A stretch of DNA of 64,000 bases, from contig OX123193.2 in NCBI GenBank assembly GCA_944739405.2, positions 22,247,516 through 22,311,515 on the forward strand. The letters are read 5' to 3'. Position numbers and translations under genes: made by a program. Shown here piece after piece: positions 24,508 through 35,047 of the stretch. Every line of letters starts with the position of its first letter. Within the stretch, counting starts at the first letter, position 1. This DNA is from Euclidia mi. Its lineage: Eukaryota > Arthropoda > Insecta > Lepidoptera > Erebidae. A model generated the notes under the pieces. The model ran no database searches. It was given only the letters and a program-made list of their open reading frames with translations, and was not told the DNA's origin.

Positions 24508-27500
24508 TCATTCGAGCCACCCCAGCTCTTCGAGGAAGGCCAGCAGACTCTTGATGTGGCCCACTGCCTCCCTCAGGGTGCTGTATCTCGTCAGGTACTG
24601 CTGCCTGTACTGTGCGACCTCAGGGCAGTCGAGGAGCAGGTGGGCTGCCGTCTCGTCTGCTGCCATACAGGCCCTGCACAGCGGGCTGTCGGTGATACCT
24701 ATAGTAAATAGGTGTTTATTAAAGAATCCGTGTCCTGTGTAGGCGGCCGTGACTGTCCGCAGTTGTTGTTTGGACAGCCGGAGGATTTGTTTGGCTATCT
24801 TACCGTCTACTGCGGGAAGAGCCTCCTTGGCCTGCCTACATGTTTCAATACCAATCCAGGACTGGTTGTGTTGGGTCCTGGTCCTATTTCTTACCAGGTT
24901 GCGATAAAAACCAGAAGGGAGGGGAATGATGGGCTCGGGTCCCACCACCTCTAAAGTGGCCCCTCTTCTGGCAAGTACGTCGGCTGCGTCATTCCCTCTT
25001 GAGCCACTGTGGCCCTTGATCCATTGCAGTGTTAATTTGTTTTGTTTACCTACCTCTGTTAGTTTCTGGTGGCATTCAAGCGTGAGTGCCGAGGTGATAG
25101 TATGGCTTTTGAGGGCTGAGAGGACCGCCTTACTATCTGAGAGGATCCTAATGGATCGTTCCCTTACCTCACGTGCCATGATTGCTGTGGCAGCTAGGAT
25201 TATGCCAAAACATTCGGCCTGGTAGACCGTGTTGTAGGCTCCCAGTGGTGCTGCGATGTTGATGTTTAGGTCCTCGGAGAATACTCCTGAACCCGTACCT
25301 GTATCCGTCTTAGACCCATCTGTGAAGATCGTGAGCTCGTTGTGATTAACCGCTCCTTCGTGTAGATCCTCGTACAGTTGGATTTTGTACTTCTTGTCGA
25401 ACACAAATTGTTTCGGTATTTGGTCGCCAATGGCTTGTGTGAGAGGAACTTCTTTAAAGAGTGTATTTAAATTGCTAGTGTGCGGTGTGTTGGTGTCTTT
25501 CCAGAGCTTCAGAGCTCTTAGCCGGACCGCCGTCATCGTTGCTTCCTGTTGTATAAACAGGTGCAATGGAGGCAGGTCCAGCAACACTTCGAGTGCCGCT
25601 GTAGGTGTAGTTTTCATGCAGCCCGTTGCCGCTAGGCATGCAAGTCTTTGAAGCTTTTGAAGCTTGTTGGCGGCCGTTGTTAGGTTGGTCCGAGGCCACC
25701 ACACTACTGCGCCGTAGCTTATCATCGGACGTATTATTGTCTTATAAAGCCATAAGACAATTTTGGGGGATATGCCCCAGCGTTTGCCTATCATCTTCTT
25801 ACACTGCCAGAAGACAATGCTGGCTTTGTTGAGCTTATTTTCCATGTGGCTGTTCCATGTCAATTTGCTGTCGAGAGTGACACCTAGGTACTTGACCTCG
25901 GTAGACAGCTTAAGCTCTGTATTAAATAACCTGGGCAGTCGGTAAGTGCCCAGCGCGCGTTTGTGTGTGAACATAACTAGTTCAGTCTTGGTCGGGTTTA
26001 CAGATAATTCGTACTCATTACACCACCACTCTACTATGCGTAGGGCTTGTTGGGTTAGGTCGTACACTGTACTGGTTACCTTACCTGAGGTGAGTATGGT
26101 TAGATCATCTGCATAACCTATTGTGTAGAAGTCTCTCGCGTTGAGTTTGTCTATGAGTTCATTGATGACTAAGTTCCACAATAGCGGGGAAAGTACACCT
26201 CCCTGCGGGCACCCTTTAGTTATCAAGGCTGTCTGAGTGTCGCCGTGCAGGCGCACTACCCTTTTGCTGAGCATGTTTTGGATCCACTGTATGAGCATCT
26301 GATCCACACCATGCCTGGCTAGGGCGTTGCTTATGCTGGAAAAGTTTGTCTTGTCGAAGGCTCCTTCTATGTCAATGAAGGTGCCCAGACAGATGCATTT
26401 TTGTTGTATAGCAGCTTCTATCTGGTTCACGACCTGATGTAAGGCCGATTCCGTCGATTTCCCTGAGCTGTATGCATGTTGATTGGCATGAAGGGGTAAG
26501 TGTTTAAGTGCCCCACTTCTTAGTTCCCTCTCGCAGAGCCTTTCCAAGGCTTTAAGCATGAAGGAGGTCAGGCTTATTGGTCTGAAGGACTTTGCATTGG
26601 TATAGTCTGTTTTGCCTGGTTTTGGTATGAAAATTAGTTTGACTTCCCTCCATCTCTTCGGTACATATCTGAGGGCCAGGCTAGCCCTCATGATTGCCAG
26701 AAGTCTTTTGCGGACAGGTTCACCCCCCCATTGTAATAACCCTGGGAAGATGCCGTCCAGTCCGGCTGCTTTGAAGGGATGGAAGCTGTCGATGGCCCAT
26801 CGGAGTTTTTCCTCTGTGACCACGGTATTTGCATGTCTCCACTCATGTTCGGTCGCCACTGTTTGTGTATCGTGCCACGTTATTACCGGGGTGAGGACGC
26901 AGCCTGGGAAGTGTGTTTCGAGTAGGACGCGTCTTGTCTCCTCCTCCGATGTGGTGTATGTGTTATCCGGTTTACGGAGAGTACCTGGTGCAACCGTTGG
27001 TTGCTGAGCCAGTAATTTCCTTACCCGGTTTGCTTGTTGGCAAGATTCAATGCTCCCACAGAATTTCCTCCATCCCATGGTACGTCTGAATCTGAGGCAC
27101 TTCTTGTAGCTTGATTTGGCCGCTTTATAAGCGTCCCAATCTTCGTCTGCGCTTGTGTTCATTGCCCTGTTTAAAGCCCTTCTTACCTTCTTGCGCTTGC
27201 GTTCAAGCTCAGCGCCCCACCAGGGTTGTTTGCCTGGGGTTGATGGTATAGTGGTTTCAGGGCAGGCTGCGTGGTAGCTGTCTAACATCGACTGCGTCAG
27301 TGTACATACCTGCTCGTCGATCTGTTCATTGTTACCCAGTACTGTCGGCGTAGCAGTCAGGGTAAGTTTCTCTGTAAGTAAGTGGACATACTTTACTTTG
27401 TCAGTGTTGTGTGGTTTCCTACGCGGCTGTGTGGGTTGTATAACGACTTCCATGGAGAAGCTGATCCATCTGTGGTCTGAGCACGATGCCTCTTTCGAGA

Positions 27501-28158
27501 CGTGCCATCCCTTGATGCGTTCAGCCGCTCCTTCTGTTGCGAGAGTTAAGTCGATAATTGTCTGACTACGTCTTGTGACGAAGGTGGGCTCCGTACCTGT
27601 GTTTAATAGGGTAAGATTGGTGGTGAATAGGTATTCAACCAGTGATTTACCTCTGTTGTTATTGCAGTTCATGCCCCACATTTGGTGGTGGGCATTGGAG
27701 TCCGTTCCTATTACAACCTCCGTATTGGTTCTCTCGCACTGGTTAACCAGACGCGTGAGGTCGAACGGAGGCGGGTCTTCGGCCTCGGGCATGTAGACCG
27801 ATGCGAAAACAACCGCTATACTCCTAGGCTGCTGTGTTATTTCAATTTGTATCGCTGTGATGTCTCTGGAACAGAACTCCGTTAGAACTTGGGCTCTGAT
27901 GTTTTTAGTAGTTAGTATACAGGTTCTTGGATGTGTGTGGTCAGTTGAAGAATAAATCTTACCTCCCAGGCTGGAGAGGCCTCTAATGAGGCCACCCCTT
28001 ATCCAAGGTTCCTGGATGAGCACGATGGCTGAATGTTGGACCTCCATCCATTTGCGCAGTTGCGCAGTAGCTGTTTGGCTGTGGTGGAGGTTGGTTTGAA
28101 GGCAGTTGACGTTACTAGGCGGAGGGTTCATCTTTGGATGATGTCCCCTTCTCCCCAA
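24508..28158 (-). CDS. LOA-type LINE ORF2: endonuclease, reverse transcriptase, RNase H
   Basis: A 1216-residue uninterrupted frame. The APE-type endonuclease spans about residues 10-240, with LIQEPW, VIGTDSNAHHQMWG, IDLTLA and the catalytic CSDHRWISF. The RT core is about 480-790, with FRPISLTSFMLKALE, FIDIEGAFD, KGCPQGGVLSPLLW and the catalytic GYADD (YADD at 682-685). RNase H is at about 938-1070: TIFTDGSKTD, YQAECFGI, RILSDSKAVL and WIKGHSG. A C-terminal CxxC...H...C cluster (CRACMAADETAAHLLLDC) is near 1165. All key residues are present. The start chosen is the ATG at 28158, 44 nt inside the ORF1 end in the +1 frame, so translation probably needs reinitiation or termination-coupling. The protein nicks target DNA and copies the element RNA there. 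Confidence 0.93.
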   Translation of the reverse strand: MGRRGHHPKMNPPPSNVNCLQTNLHHSQTATAQLRKWMEVQHSAIVLIQEPWIRGGLIRGLSSLGGKIYSSTDHTHPRTCILTTKNIRAQVLTEFCSRDITAIQIEITQQPRSIAVVFASVYMPEAEDPPPFDLTRLVNQCERTNTEVVIGTDSNAHHQMWGMNCNNNRGKSLVEYLFTTNLTLLNTGTEPTFVTRRSQTIIDLTLATEGAAERIKGWHVSKEASCSDHRWISFSMEVVIQPTQPRRKPHNTDKVKYVHLLTEKLTLTATPTVLGNNEQIDEQVCTLTQSMLDSYHAACPETTIPSTPGKQPWWGAELERKRKKVRRALNRAMNTSADEDWDAYKAAKSSYKKCLRFRRTMGWRKFCGSIESCQQANRVRKLLAQQPTVAPGTLRKPDNTYTTSEEETRRVLLETHFPGCVLTPVITWHDTQTVATEHEWRHANTVVTEEKLRWAIDSFHPFKAAGLDGIFPGLLQWGGEPVRKRLLAIMRASLALRYVPKRWREVKLIFIPKPGKTDYTNAKSFRPISLTSFMLKALERLCERELRSGALKHLPLHANQHAYSSGKSTESALHQVVNQIEAAIQQKCICLGTFIDIEGAFDKTNFSSISNALARHGVDQMLIQWIQNMLSKRVVRLHGDTQTALITKGCPQGGVLSPLLWNLVINELIDKLNARDFYTIGYADDLTILTSGKVTSTVYDLTQQALRIVEWWCNEYELSVNPTKTELVMFTHKRALGTYRLPRLFNTELKLSTEVKYLGVTLDSKLTWNSHMENKLNKASIVFWQCKKMIGKRWGISPKIVLWLYKTIIRPMISYGAVVWWPRTNLTTAANKLQKLQRLACLAATGCMKTTPTAALEVLLDLPPLHLFIQQEATMTAVRLRALKLWKDTNTPHTSNLNTLFKEVPLTQAIGDQIPKQFVFDKKYKIQLYEDLHEGAVNHNELTIFTDGSKTDTGTGSGVFSEDLNINIAAPLGAYNTVYQAECFGIILAATAIMAREVRERSIRILSDSKAVLSALKSHTITSALTLECHQKLTEVGKQNKLTLQWIKGHSGSRGNDAADVLARRGATLEVVGPEPIIPLPSGFYRNLVRNRTRTQHNQSWIGIETCRQAKEALPAVDGKIAKQILRLSKQQLRTVTAAYTGHGFFNKHLFTIGITDSPLCRACMAADETAAHLLLDCPEVAQYRQQYLTRYSTLREAVGHIKSLLAFLEELGWLE

Positions 28159-29677
28159 ACGTCAGCTGCGTCAGGCCGGCCAGGATGTCGCCAGCCTCCA
28201 CCCCGTCGTCCCGCCGCACCGGACTCAGGAGCAGGCACTCATCTTTCGAGTTACCCTCGGCTGATGGGCCAGCCCCCGAGCCAGACGCGGCCGGCTCTGA
28301 CGGGCCGGATTCTGCGTCGCACCCTGGCTTGGTGTTAGAGTCCTGCTTGACTCGTATGGAGTTGTCGTCGCATCCCGGAGGATGGTCGACAAACTTACCT
28401 GAGGGGTCCCGGAACCTGACGTAGACGGCACCCACCCCCAACGCGAGGCGGCGCTCGTTCTTCAACAGGATCGGGACCTGTTCCTCTGGGACGCCCACCA
28501 CCAGGAACCACCCACCTGACTGCCTTTCGGAGTGCAGCATCGACCATTTGTCAACCTCCAACCAGGGGTTCTGGAACTCCAGAGCGCGACCCACGTCACG
28601 CACGTCGTCCCAGACCCCCTGTTCGTCGGGCACGACAATGCCGCACCGCACTCTCTTCGGGGTCTCTTCCTGGCCCCTGACCTCCAGTTCGAAGCCCGGT
28701 GGTGGGACCAGGAGAGAGACTGCCTCCGTCAGCCAGGTGCGCGTTGCCTCGTCGGCGCACCAAAGTTTGAGGACCCCGTCCGCATGCACGGGTTTCCCGG
28801 TGAACGCTGGAGCGGGGCGTTTGGGGGTTTTGGTCGACCAGGCGTCACTCAGGATCTTCCTCTGGAGCTCCCGGAGTACCTGGTCCACCAACTCCTTCGG
28901 CAAGTTCCCTGTGCGTTTGCATGTTACTGCAACACCCAGGGACGCCTTGGAGGCCTGTGCGTAGGACTTACCTACTGTCGTCCTGGAGGATTCGAGGCGG
29001 GGCTTCTTGTGGTCTCCCCGAGGCGAACTGGTCTCGTTGAGAGCACGTTTGGCCTCACCTCTGTCCTTGTTTCCGGCAGTTTTACCTGCTGTGTTGCTCG
29101 GTGGTGCAGCGGCTGGTTGCCGTCCAGGGTGGCCAGCTCGCCGCTTGGCGGCAGCCGGCTTCCCTGTACTGCTTCCGGCCTTCTTGCATCCCTCACTGCT
29201 GAGTGTGGGCTGCGCACTGGTGACATTGCTGGGACCTGCGACAGCAGCCTGCTCAGCTGCTTTTGTAGAGGCAGCACCGGCAGCAGCAGCGGTTTGTGCA
29301 GCCTTCTGCTTGGACGCCCTGCGCTGTCTCTTGTTAAGGTTTTTCCTCTTCTTCGACGGGCCCACAGTGGCGGGGCCACTAGTGGGCGGGCGCTGAACAG
29401 GATTGATGGTCTTGCCCTTACCCTTGCCCTTCTTGTGGCCAACCAATTGCCAGCCCGCGAAGGAGGAGTCGTCTTCCCGCTTGATCTCGAACGGGCTGAC
29501 GATTGTAAGGACGGGACCAGTACTAGTGCTAGCCAGCGCTGAAGTCCCGTCCTTGGGGGATGATATAACCTCTGCAGCCGAGGCCACAGCGTCAACCATC
29601 TGTTTTGGTTTTGCGGCGGGAACAGCTTTCGCTGCCACCGTCGCAGTTGGGGTAGTGAAAGGGATAACGGTATCCAT
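28115..29677 (-). CDS. LOA-type LINE ORF1 protein (RNA-binding, DUF4780-like)
   Basis: A 520-residue frame. Residues 1-260 are low-complexity and rich in A, P, K, T and S, with basic clusters such as HKKGKGKGK, KKRKNLNKRQRRASKQK and KKPRLESSR that would suit RNA binding or nuclear entry. From about 265 (GKSYAQASK) to 430 the protein looks globular and resembles the DUF4780 domain of insect LINE ORF1 proteins (DGVLKLWCADEATRTWL, CGIVVPDE, LEFQNPWLEVDKWSML). No CCHC knuckle was seen. The acidic C-terminal region ends at 28115, overlapping ORF2. The family match is from memory of the domain pattern. Confidence 0.85.
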   Translation of the reverse strand: MDTVIPFTTPTATVAAKAVPAAKPKQMVDAVASAAEVISSPKDGTSALASTSTGPVLTIVSPFEIKREDDSSFAGWQLVGHKKGKGKGKTINPVQRPPTSGPATVGPSKKRKNLNKRQRRASKQKAAQTAAAAGAASTKAAEQAAVAGPSNVTSAQPTLSSEGCKKAGSSTGKPAAAKRRAGHPGRQPAAAPPSNTAGKTAGNKDRGEAKRALNETSSPRGDHKKPRLESSRTTVGKSYAQASKASLGVAVTCKRTGNLPKELVDQVLRELQRKILSDAWSTKTPKRPAPAFTGKPVHADGVLKLWCADEATRTWLTEAVSLLVPPPGFELEVRGQEETPKRVRCGIVVPDEQGVWDDVRDVGRALEFQNPWLEVDKWSMLHSERQSGGWFLVVGVPEEQVPILLKNERRLALGVGAVYVRFRDPSGKFVDHPPGCDDNSIRVKQDSNTKPGCDAESGPSEPAASGSGAGPSAEGNSKDECLLLSPVRRDDGVEAGDILAGLTQLTFGEKGTSSKDEPSA

Positions 29678-30804
29678 AAATGTTTTTACAAGACTTCATC
29701 CCTCTGGCTTCCCACCCTCCATGGAGCCCGCAACAGGGAACGTCATACCGGACGTTAGGATTACCAGAGGGATATAGGAACGCGGGGCTGGCTTACAGCA
29801 CGACATCGGGCGCCCGCTTGGGTTAACGGCCTGAGCCGAGTTACCAACTCTAGCCGTCCACCCTCGCTTGCGCCCTCAGTATAGCCTTCACCAACCACGT
29901 CAACAGCCGAAATAAATTCCGACTGTTGATGTGGACCCTATGTCCCTAGCCCGTGGCCCTCTGACGGGACACGATGGCCATTTCCCCCGCTGCGGCTCAC
30001 AGCGGGGGCTACCGTTTAGCGTGAAATCGGGACCAAAGAGGGCGTGTTGCCTCACGGTCACATTACCGCCAGCGCCGCTCGGCTCAACCCCCCAGGACTC
30101 CGTCATCCCCGCGTACGGTGCTCGACTGCGCAGGTCCTAGCGCAGGTGGTCAACTTCTCTTACCCGTGACTGTTTACTACGGGCCCAAGCCCACCTGGCC
30201 ACGAGGGGGCGTGGTGAAGAGATGTGTAAGTGAATGTGTGTGTGTGCGCGCATGTGTGTACGTGTGTGTATGCGTGAGTAAAGTGCCTGTTATTTGTGTT
30301 TCGGCTGGAGGTTTTGGTTGCATCCATTTCTGAAGGAACTGGACCAAGAACGGGCGGCAACCTCGAGAAGGATAGTCCACCAGCCTTGCCTTAGGGATCT
30401 ACACGACCTGCGCTACCCCTGAGACCATTCGCCACTCCCTGCACCGGACTCAGGTGCAGGGAGTAGAAGTCAGTGCAGTTCAGTGGAAATGGAAACGAAT
30501 TGAACTGCACGGGCTTCCGCCCAAAAGGGCCCAGGGTTACGGGTGAAGACCTCAACGGTGTAACGAGCGGAGACAATGGATGTCAGCACGGTCAGTACAG
30601 CGGAAGAGGCGAGCCACAGAGGCTTTGTATCTGGACCCTGATGGAGGGCAGCGGCACCCATCAGTACTGTAGTGAGGCATAAAGAAAGTTATTCCGGACT
30701 GGCTCACCAACAGATTACTACAGACACTGAGTCTGTAGTAACGCGATGTAGAAAGCAACGGGATACTACTACATTATCTATTCCCACGAGAGTTACGTGG
30801 TGAA

Positions 30805-33800
30805 ATGCAAGTCAATACTAGAGTACCTTTGCCTGATGACCCGCGTAGCGACCGGCGCTTTGAGTTTTCCGGGACTCCAAGTGTGAAATTGGCTACCGGC
30901 CGAGGGAATGTAGGCAACCAGGCATCCCACGGAAAACATGCGACTGGAAGAGTACACATACAGTTAAGGAAGAACACCCGCATTGGTACCTGGAACGTTC
31001 GGACGTTAGGACTCCTTGATAAAGGCAAACTTAAAATATTAGACCAGGAGCTCGAGCAGTGTGGTAACATTATCACCGGTTTGAGTGAGACCCACTGGAA
31101 GAGAAGTGGCCACCAAGACTTGGAAAAGCATACGATCTATTATTCAAGAGATGCCACAAGTAGTTTTGCTGGAGTGGCCATTGCGATTCCCAAACAATGG
31201 ACTAAATCAGTTTTAGGCTATAATCCAGTGAGTAGAAGGATAATATCTATGAAGCTCAGTGCGTCACCAACCCCACTCAATATCATCCAGGTGTATGCAC
31301 CCACTAGCTCAGCAAAGGATGAAGATGTAGAAGATTTCTACAATGACATAGAATCGGTAATAGCTAAAATACCTAAGCGAGAAATGCTGATACTTCTGGG
31401 CGATTTTAATGCTAAAGTGGGTGAAACAACTATGGACGTAGGCTTGAGGAGTGTTATTGGACATTATGGCCTCGGTCAAAGAAATGCCAGAGGAGAACGT
31501 CTCCTACAATTCGCTGCCGACAACAGCTTTACTATAATGAACACGGTATTCCAACACCACCGTAGAAGGCTTTACACCTGGATATCCCGGACGGAAAGCA
31601 TCGGAATCAGATCGACTACATATTAATAAGAACCAGATGGCGGAGTTCTATCATGAACGCACATACATTACCCGGAGCGGACTGTCTATCTGACCACCAA
31701 CTATGTAGTCTCCGATTGAAGTTGCGAAACACTGTTCCCCGAAAAGTTAATAAAAGGATAGAAGTTCTAGATAAACCTGCGTTCTTAAACCGCCTTCCTA
31801 GTCAATGGCAATCGGGAGCGACAGACAGTGACCCTGATTCTCTATGGAAATGCGCGAAAGTCCAAATTAGGGCAGCAATTCGTGAGACTCAACCTACACG
31901 CGCCATGAATAAACATCAAGACTGGATGTCTGATGACACCTGGTTCCTTGTAGAACGTCGTCGAGAAATAAAAGTCAAAGGCGCGTCAGTTACAGACCTA
32001 AACGCAATTGGCGCCCAAATTCAAGCGTCATGTCGACGGGACCGTAACAATAACTTGCAGGCAATCTGCAAAGAGCTAGAAAGGAACGCAGACCGCTGTG
32101 AAACAAAAGACCTTTTTAAAAGAATCCGTTGCATCACTCGGCAGTTTAAATCAAGAACTTGGGCGATCGAAAATTCCATCGGTGTGGCTGTGACGGAAAT
32201 AAAGGAGATTGTTGACGTGTGGAAAGATTATTGCCTGTCACTCTTTGCGGACACCAACACACTTCCACCTAACGCTACTTCTTCGCGTGAATCCAGTGCT
32301 CAGAATGAGCCGGATATACTGAGGAGTGAAGTTCATGCTGCAATAAAGCACCTGAAAAAGAACAAAGCCGTAGGTGATGACGATATCCCTATTGAGGTAT
32401 TTCAAGCAATGGGTGACCTCGGTGTGGATATGATGCAGACCCTCTGCAATCGTATTTGGGAGACAGCAAAATGGCCACACGACTGGTCACATTCCGTGTT
32501 CATACCATTGCATAAGAAGGGATCGACAAAGAAGTGTAGCAACTATAGCCTGATTGCGTTAATATCTCACGCCAGCAAAGTTCTACTGCATATTATTAAT
32601 AACAGACTGCTCACTTTTCTGTCAGGTGAAATATCTCCCGAGCAGGCAGGATTCGTCAAAGGTCGCGGAACAAGAGACCAAATCCTAATACTCCAACAAG
32701 TAATAGAGAAAGCAAGAGAGTTTAACACCCCACTCTATATATGTTTCGTTGACTTTCGCAAGGCCTTCGACACAGTGAAGTGGCAGAAACTTTAGGACGT
32801 GCTTATACTTATGGGAGTCCCCAATCATTTGATACGTCTCATACGAGCGCTTTACGTGGATGGAACGGCGACTGTTCGGATCGACGGTGTGCACTCTAAA
32901 GTCTTCAAAACACAGGCCGGAGTAAGACAGGGATGTATTCTCTCGCCCCTTTTATTTAACATCTACACAGAGTACATCAAGCGCATTGTACTGGACCAGT
33001 GGGATAAAGGAGTCTCTATTGGGGGCCGAAAAATATCCAACCTTAGATACGCTGATGACACAACACTTCTTGCCCAGTCAAAAGATGACATGGAGGAACT
33101 GCTGACACGCCTAGAGACCACAAGCATCTCCTTCGGACTCGCGATAAACAGGGACAAGACCAAAATGGTGATAGTGGACCGAGCTGAACTGAACAAACCA
33201 GAAATACTCTCGATTGGCAACTGTCAAGTCGTCCAGAGCTACGTCTACCTTGGTTCCACTATCACAAACACTGGAGGATGTGAAGACGAGATAAGAAGGA
33301 GATGTGCCATAACAAGAACTGCTGTGGGCAAGCTTGAAAAAGTTTGGAAAAATCGCAACATCACCAACGCTACTAAGGTGCGTCTAATGAGAAGTCTCGT
33401 ATTCCCAATCTTCCTCTATGGCGCAGAAACGTGGACAATGAGGCTGAATGATCGCCGAAAAATTGATGCGCTAGAGATGTGGTGTTGGAGACGACTTTAC
33501 GGATACCTTGGACCGCGCGGCGTACTAACGTGTCCATACTTAAACAGTTAAAAATTCAGAACAGATTATCGTCGACTGTGCAAATGCGAATCCTTAAGTA
33601 TTTCGGACACGTATCACGAAATGAGAACTCCATGGAGCGACTGGTTATCCAAGGCTTAGTGGAAGGCAAACGTTCTCGCGGGTGATCACCTACGCGCTGG
33701 AATGATCTAATTAAATCTGTCACTCAGAGTTCCGTTGCAGAGTACTCACGCAATGCAAAGAACCGTAACAGATGGAGAAACATCGTAAAGGCTTCAGAAG

Positions 33801-33836
33801 CCAAGGAGAAGGCTGATGACGACCCAAAACCCGCAT
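30805..33836 (+). pseudogene. RTE-type LINE endonuclease-reverse transcriptase, recently broken
   Basis: One gene in several frames. The APE endonuclease (RIGTWNVRTLGLLDKGK, GLSETHW, LLGDFNAKVG, GQRNARGERLL) runs from about 30970 to 31600. A one-base loss at about 31585 shifts the frame. The RT follows with SVFIPLHKKGSTKKC, EQAGFVKGRGT, FVDFRKAFDT, GVRQGCILSPLLFN and LRYADDTTLL. A stop at 32793-32795 (KLxDV, probably a former Trp) interrupts it. A second shift near 33495 and a stop at 33683 break the C-terminal part (CWRRL, RWNDLI, NRNRWRNIVKAS). It ends at about 33836. The low number of lesions suggests recent inactivation. The enzyme would have copied RTE RNA and possibly SINE RNA. Confidence 0.88.
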
Positions 33837-33908
33837 GACAACTCACTCATGACATTCATCACGGAGCCACGACCACTCTGTCAAGAGTGTACGACTGAAG
33901 AGAGAGAG

Positions 33909-33995
33909 ACCTGCAGTAATAATACAGATAATAGTATTGTCTTTCTTTGCTTGATTCTAATGCAGCATTTTGATCTTTACTCCATGGCTTTAAGT
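33909..33995 (+). repeat. Repeat Y, copy 1, right part
   Basis: Continues repeat Y after the RTE. The matching sequence in copy 2 is 43070-43165. The similarity fades at about 33995. Confidence 0.75.
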
Positions 33996-35047
33996 TTAAA
34001 ATCGATTAAGTTGGAACTGACTTTCGAGCTTTTCCTAAAATTCAGCGGAATATTATTGATATTTTTATTATACCAGGTACTGAGAATTTATGCCTTGTAA
34101 ACGCTATATAAAATATATACACCAAGCCCTTTTATATGATACTTTATTTGTAGTAGAAGCTTAAATTTCAACCACTATAGGACAATATATTTTTTAATTT
34201 AATTAGGTACAAATGTTACTTGCCAATATATAGTTCTAGATCAACGGGAAGTAACCTAATCAATTTTGAATTATAAATCCATCGTGATATGTGTATTTGC
34301 GGCATAAACAACCGTCTTACGTAAATTTAGAAGTTAATTACTTTTTATAGCTTCAGCGACTGTAGACCTGAGCATATGTTCATTTCCGAAATCAAGACTC
34401 TTGACAGACACGAACTACAAAGTGATCCTATGTTATACGCGATCTGTTTTTTTTTTGCTTTTATCGTTCATTGAGAAAGTAGAAGACTACATTTTAGGGT
34501 TTCGTATCTCAATAAAAACGTTATTTAAATAGTACATATCTTCATAAAAACATCTTAAAATATCTCAGAGCTACCACCAGCTAACGAAACTAAACGAATA
34601 AAACCAGATAATGCAAATATTTTCATTTCATTTAATCGTCGAATAACGCCAAAACCAACCATGTTCCTCTCCCATTGCTAATAAAGGTACTTTTTCTGAT
34701 AATTTATTACCGTGACAGCTGGCAGGGACTTCCGGCCTCCGCACTAGCCCTTCTCATTACGTCACTCTTCCTCTTTTATCATGCTTACTATGTTTTTGGC
34801 AAATATGAATTCTCCACTCAAATCAACAATCTGTTATCGATCAGCCGCATATTGATCCTAATATTATGCAGGTAATGAGTTTGTTTGTTTAGTTACACGC
34901 AGTAATCTGAGATAATACTGGTTCGATTTGAATAATTATTTTTGTGCTGGATAGCCCGTTTATCGAGGAAGTCTCTATAACTTCCACTATGAACGCACCA
35001 GCGGCTGGTCGCACTTCGATTTTTATAAGCATAAAACGCACGATGTC
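33996..35047. other. No feature recognised
   Basis: AT-rich non-coding DNA. Only short chance open frames and homopolymer runs were seen. Confidence 0.4.

Larger units (their letters stand above)
24423..30528 (-). mobile_element. Full-length LOA-type LINE with intact ORF1 and ORF2
   Basis: A 6.1 kb element on the minus strand, inserted in the 5' UTR of the RTE. The 12 bp direct repeat gcccagggttac flanks it (24411-24422 and 30529-30540), and joining the sides restores RTE leader sequence. Order on its own strand: 5' UTR of 851 bp, ORF1 (520 aa), ORF2 (1216 aa) overlapping ORF1 by 44 nt, an 85 bp 3' UTR, and a tail of atcaagt units at 24423-24442. The 5' UTR has a TG-rich run (30231-30272) and strong hairpins near its start. 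No disabling change was seen. The LOA call is from the combination of APE endonuclease, RT, RNase H and a DUF4780-like ORF1. Confidence 0.85.
24271..33908 (+). mobile_element. RTE-type LINE, split by a LOA-type LINE
   Basis: The element is bounded by the 12 bp direct repeat acctgcagtaat at 24259-24270 and 33909-33920, and the uninterrupted sequence survives in repeat Y copy 2 near 43070. The 5' UTR starts at 24271 and is broken at 24422 by the LOA element. It resumes at 30541, followed by the endonuclease-RT gene (30805-33836). A short 3' UTR of 72 bp ends in (ag)n. Without the LOA insert the RTE is about 3.5 kb, close to full length. Confidence 0.88.

Noticed and set aside
28532..29542. A 336-codon frame on the plus strand opposite LOA ORF1
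   Set aside because: An antisense shadow of a GC-rich coding region. No motifs, and the minus-strand frame is clearly the real gene.
30420..30528. An HDV-like ribozyme at the LOA 5' end, suggested by TGGCGAATGG after a strong hairpin
   Set aside because: I could not find a P2 partner for the strand after CGAA, nor a P1/P3 arrangement of the right size. Kept only as a structured 5' end.
24271..33908. Head-to-head LOA and RTE as one insertion made by simultaneous priming from both ends
   Set aside because: The LOA has its own 12 bp duplication (gcccagggttac) inside RTE leader sequence, so two separate insertions explain everything.
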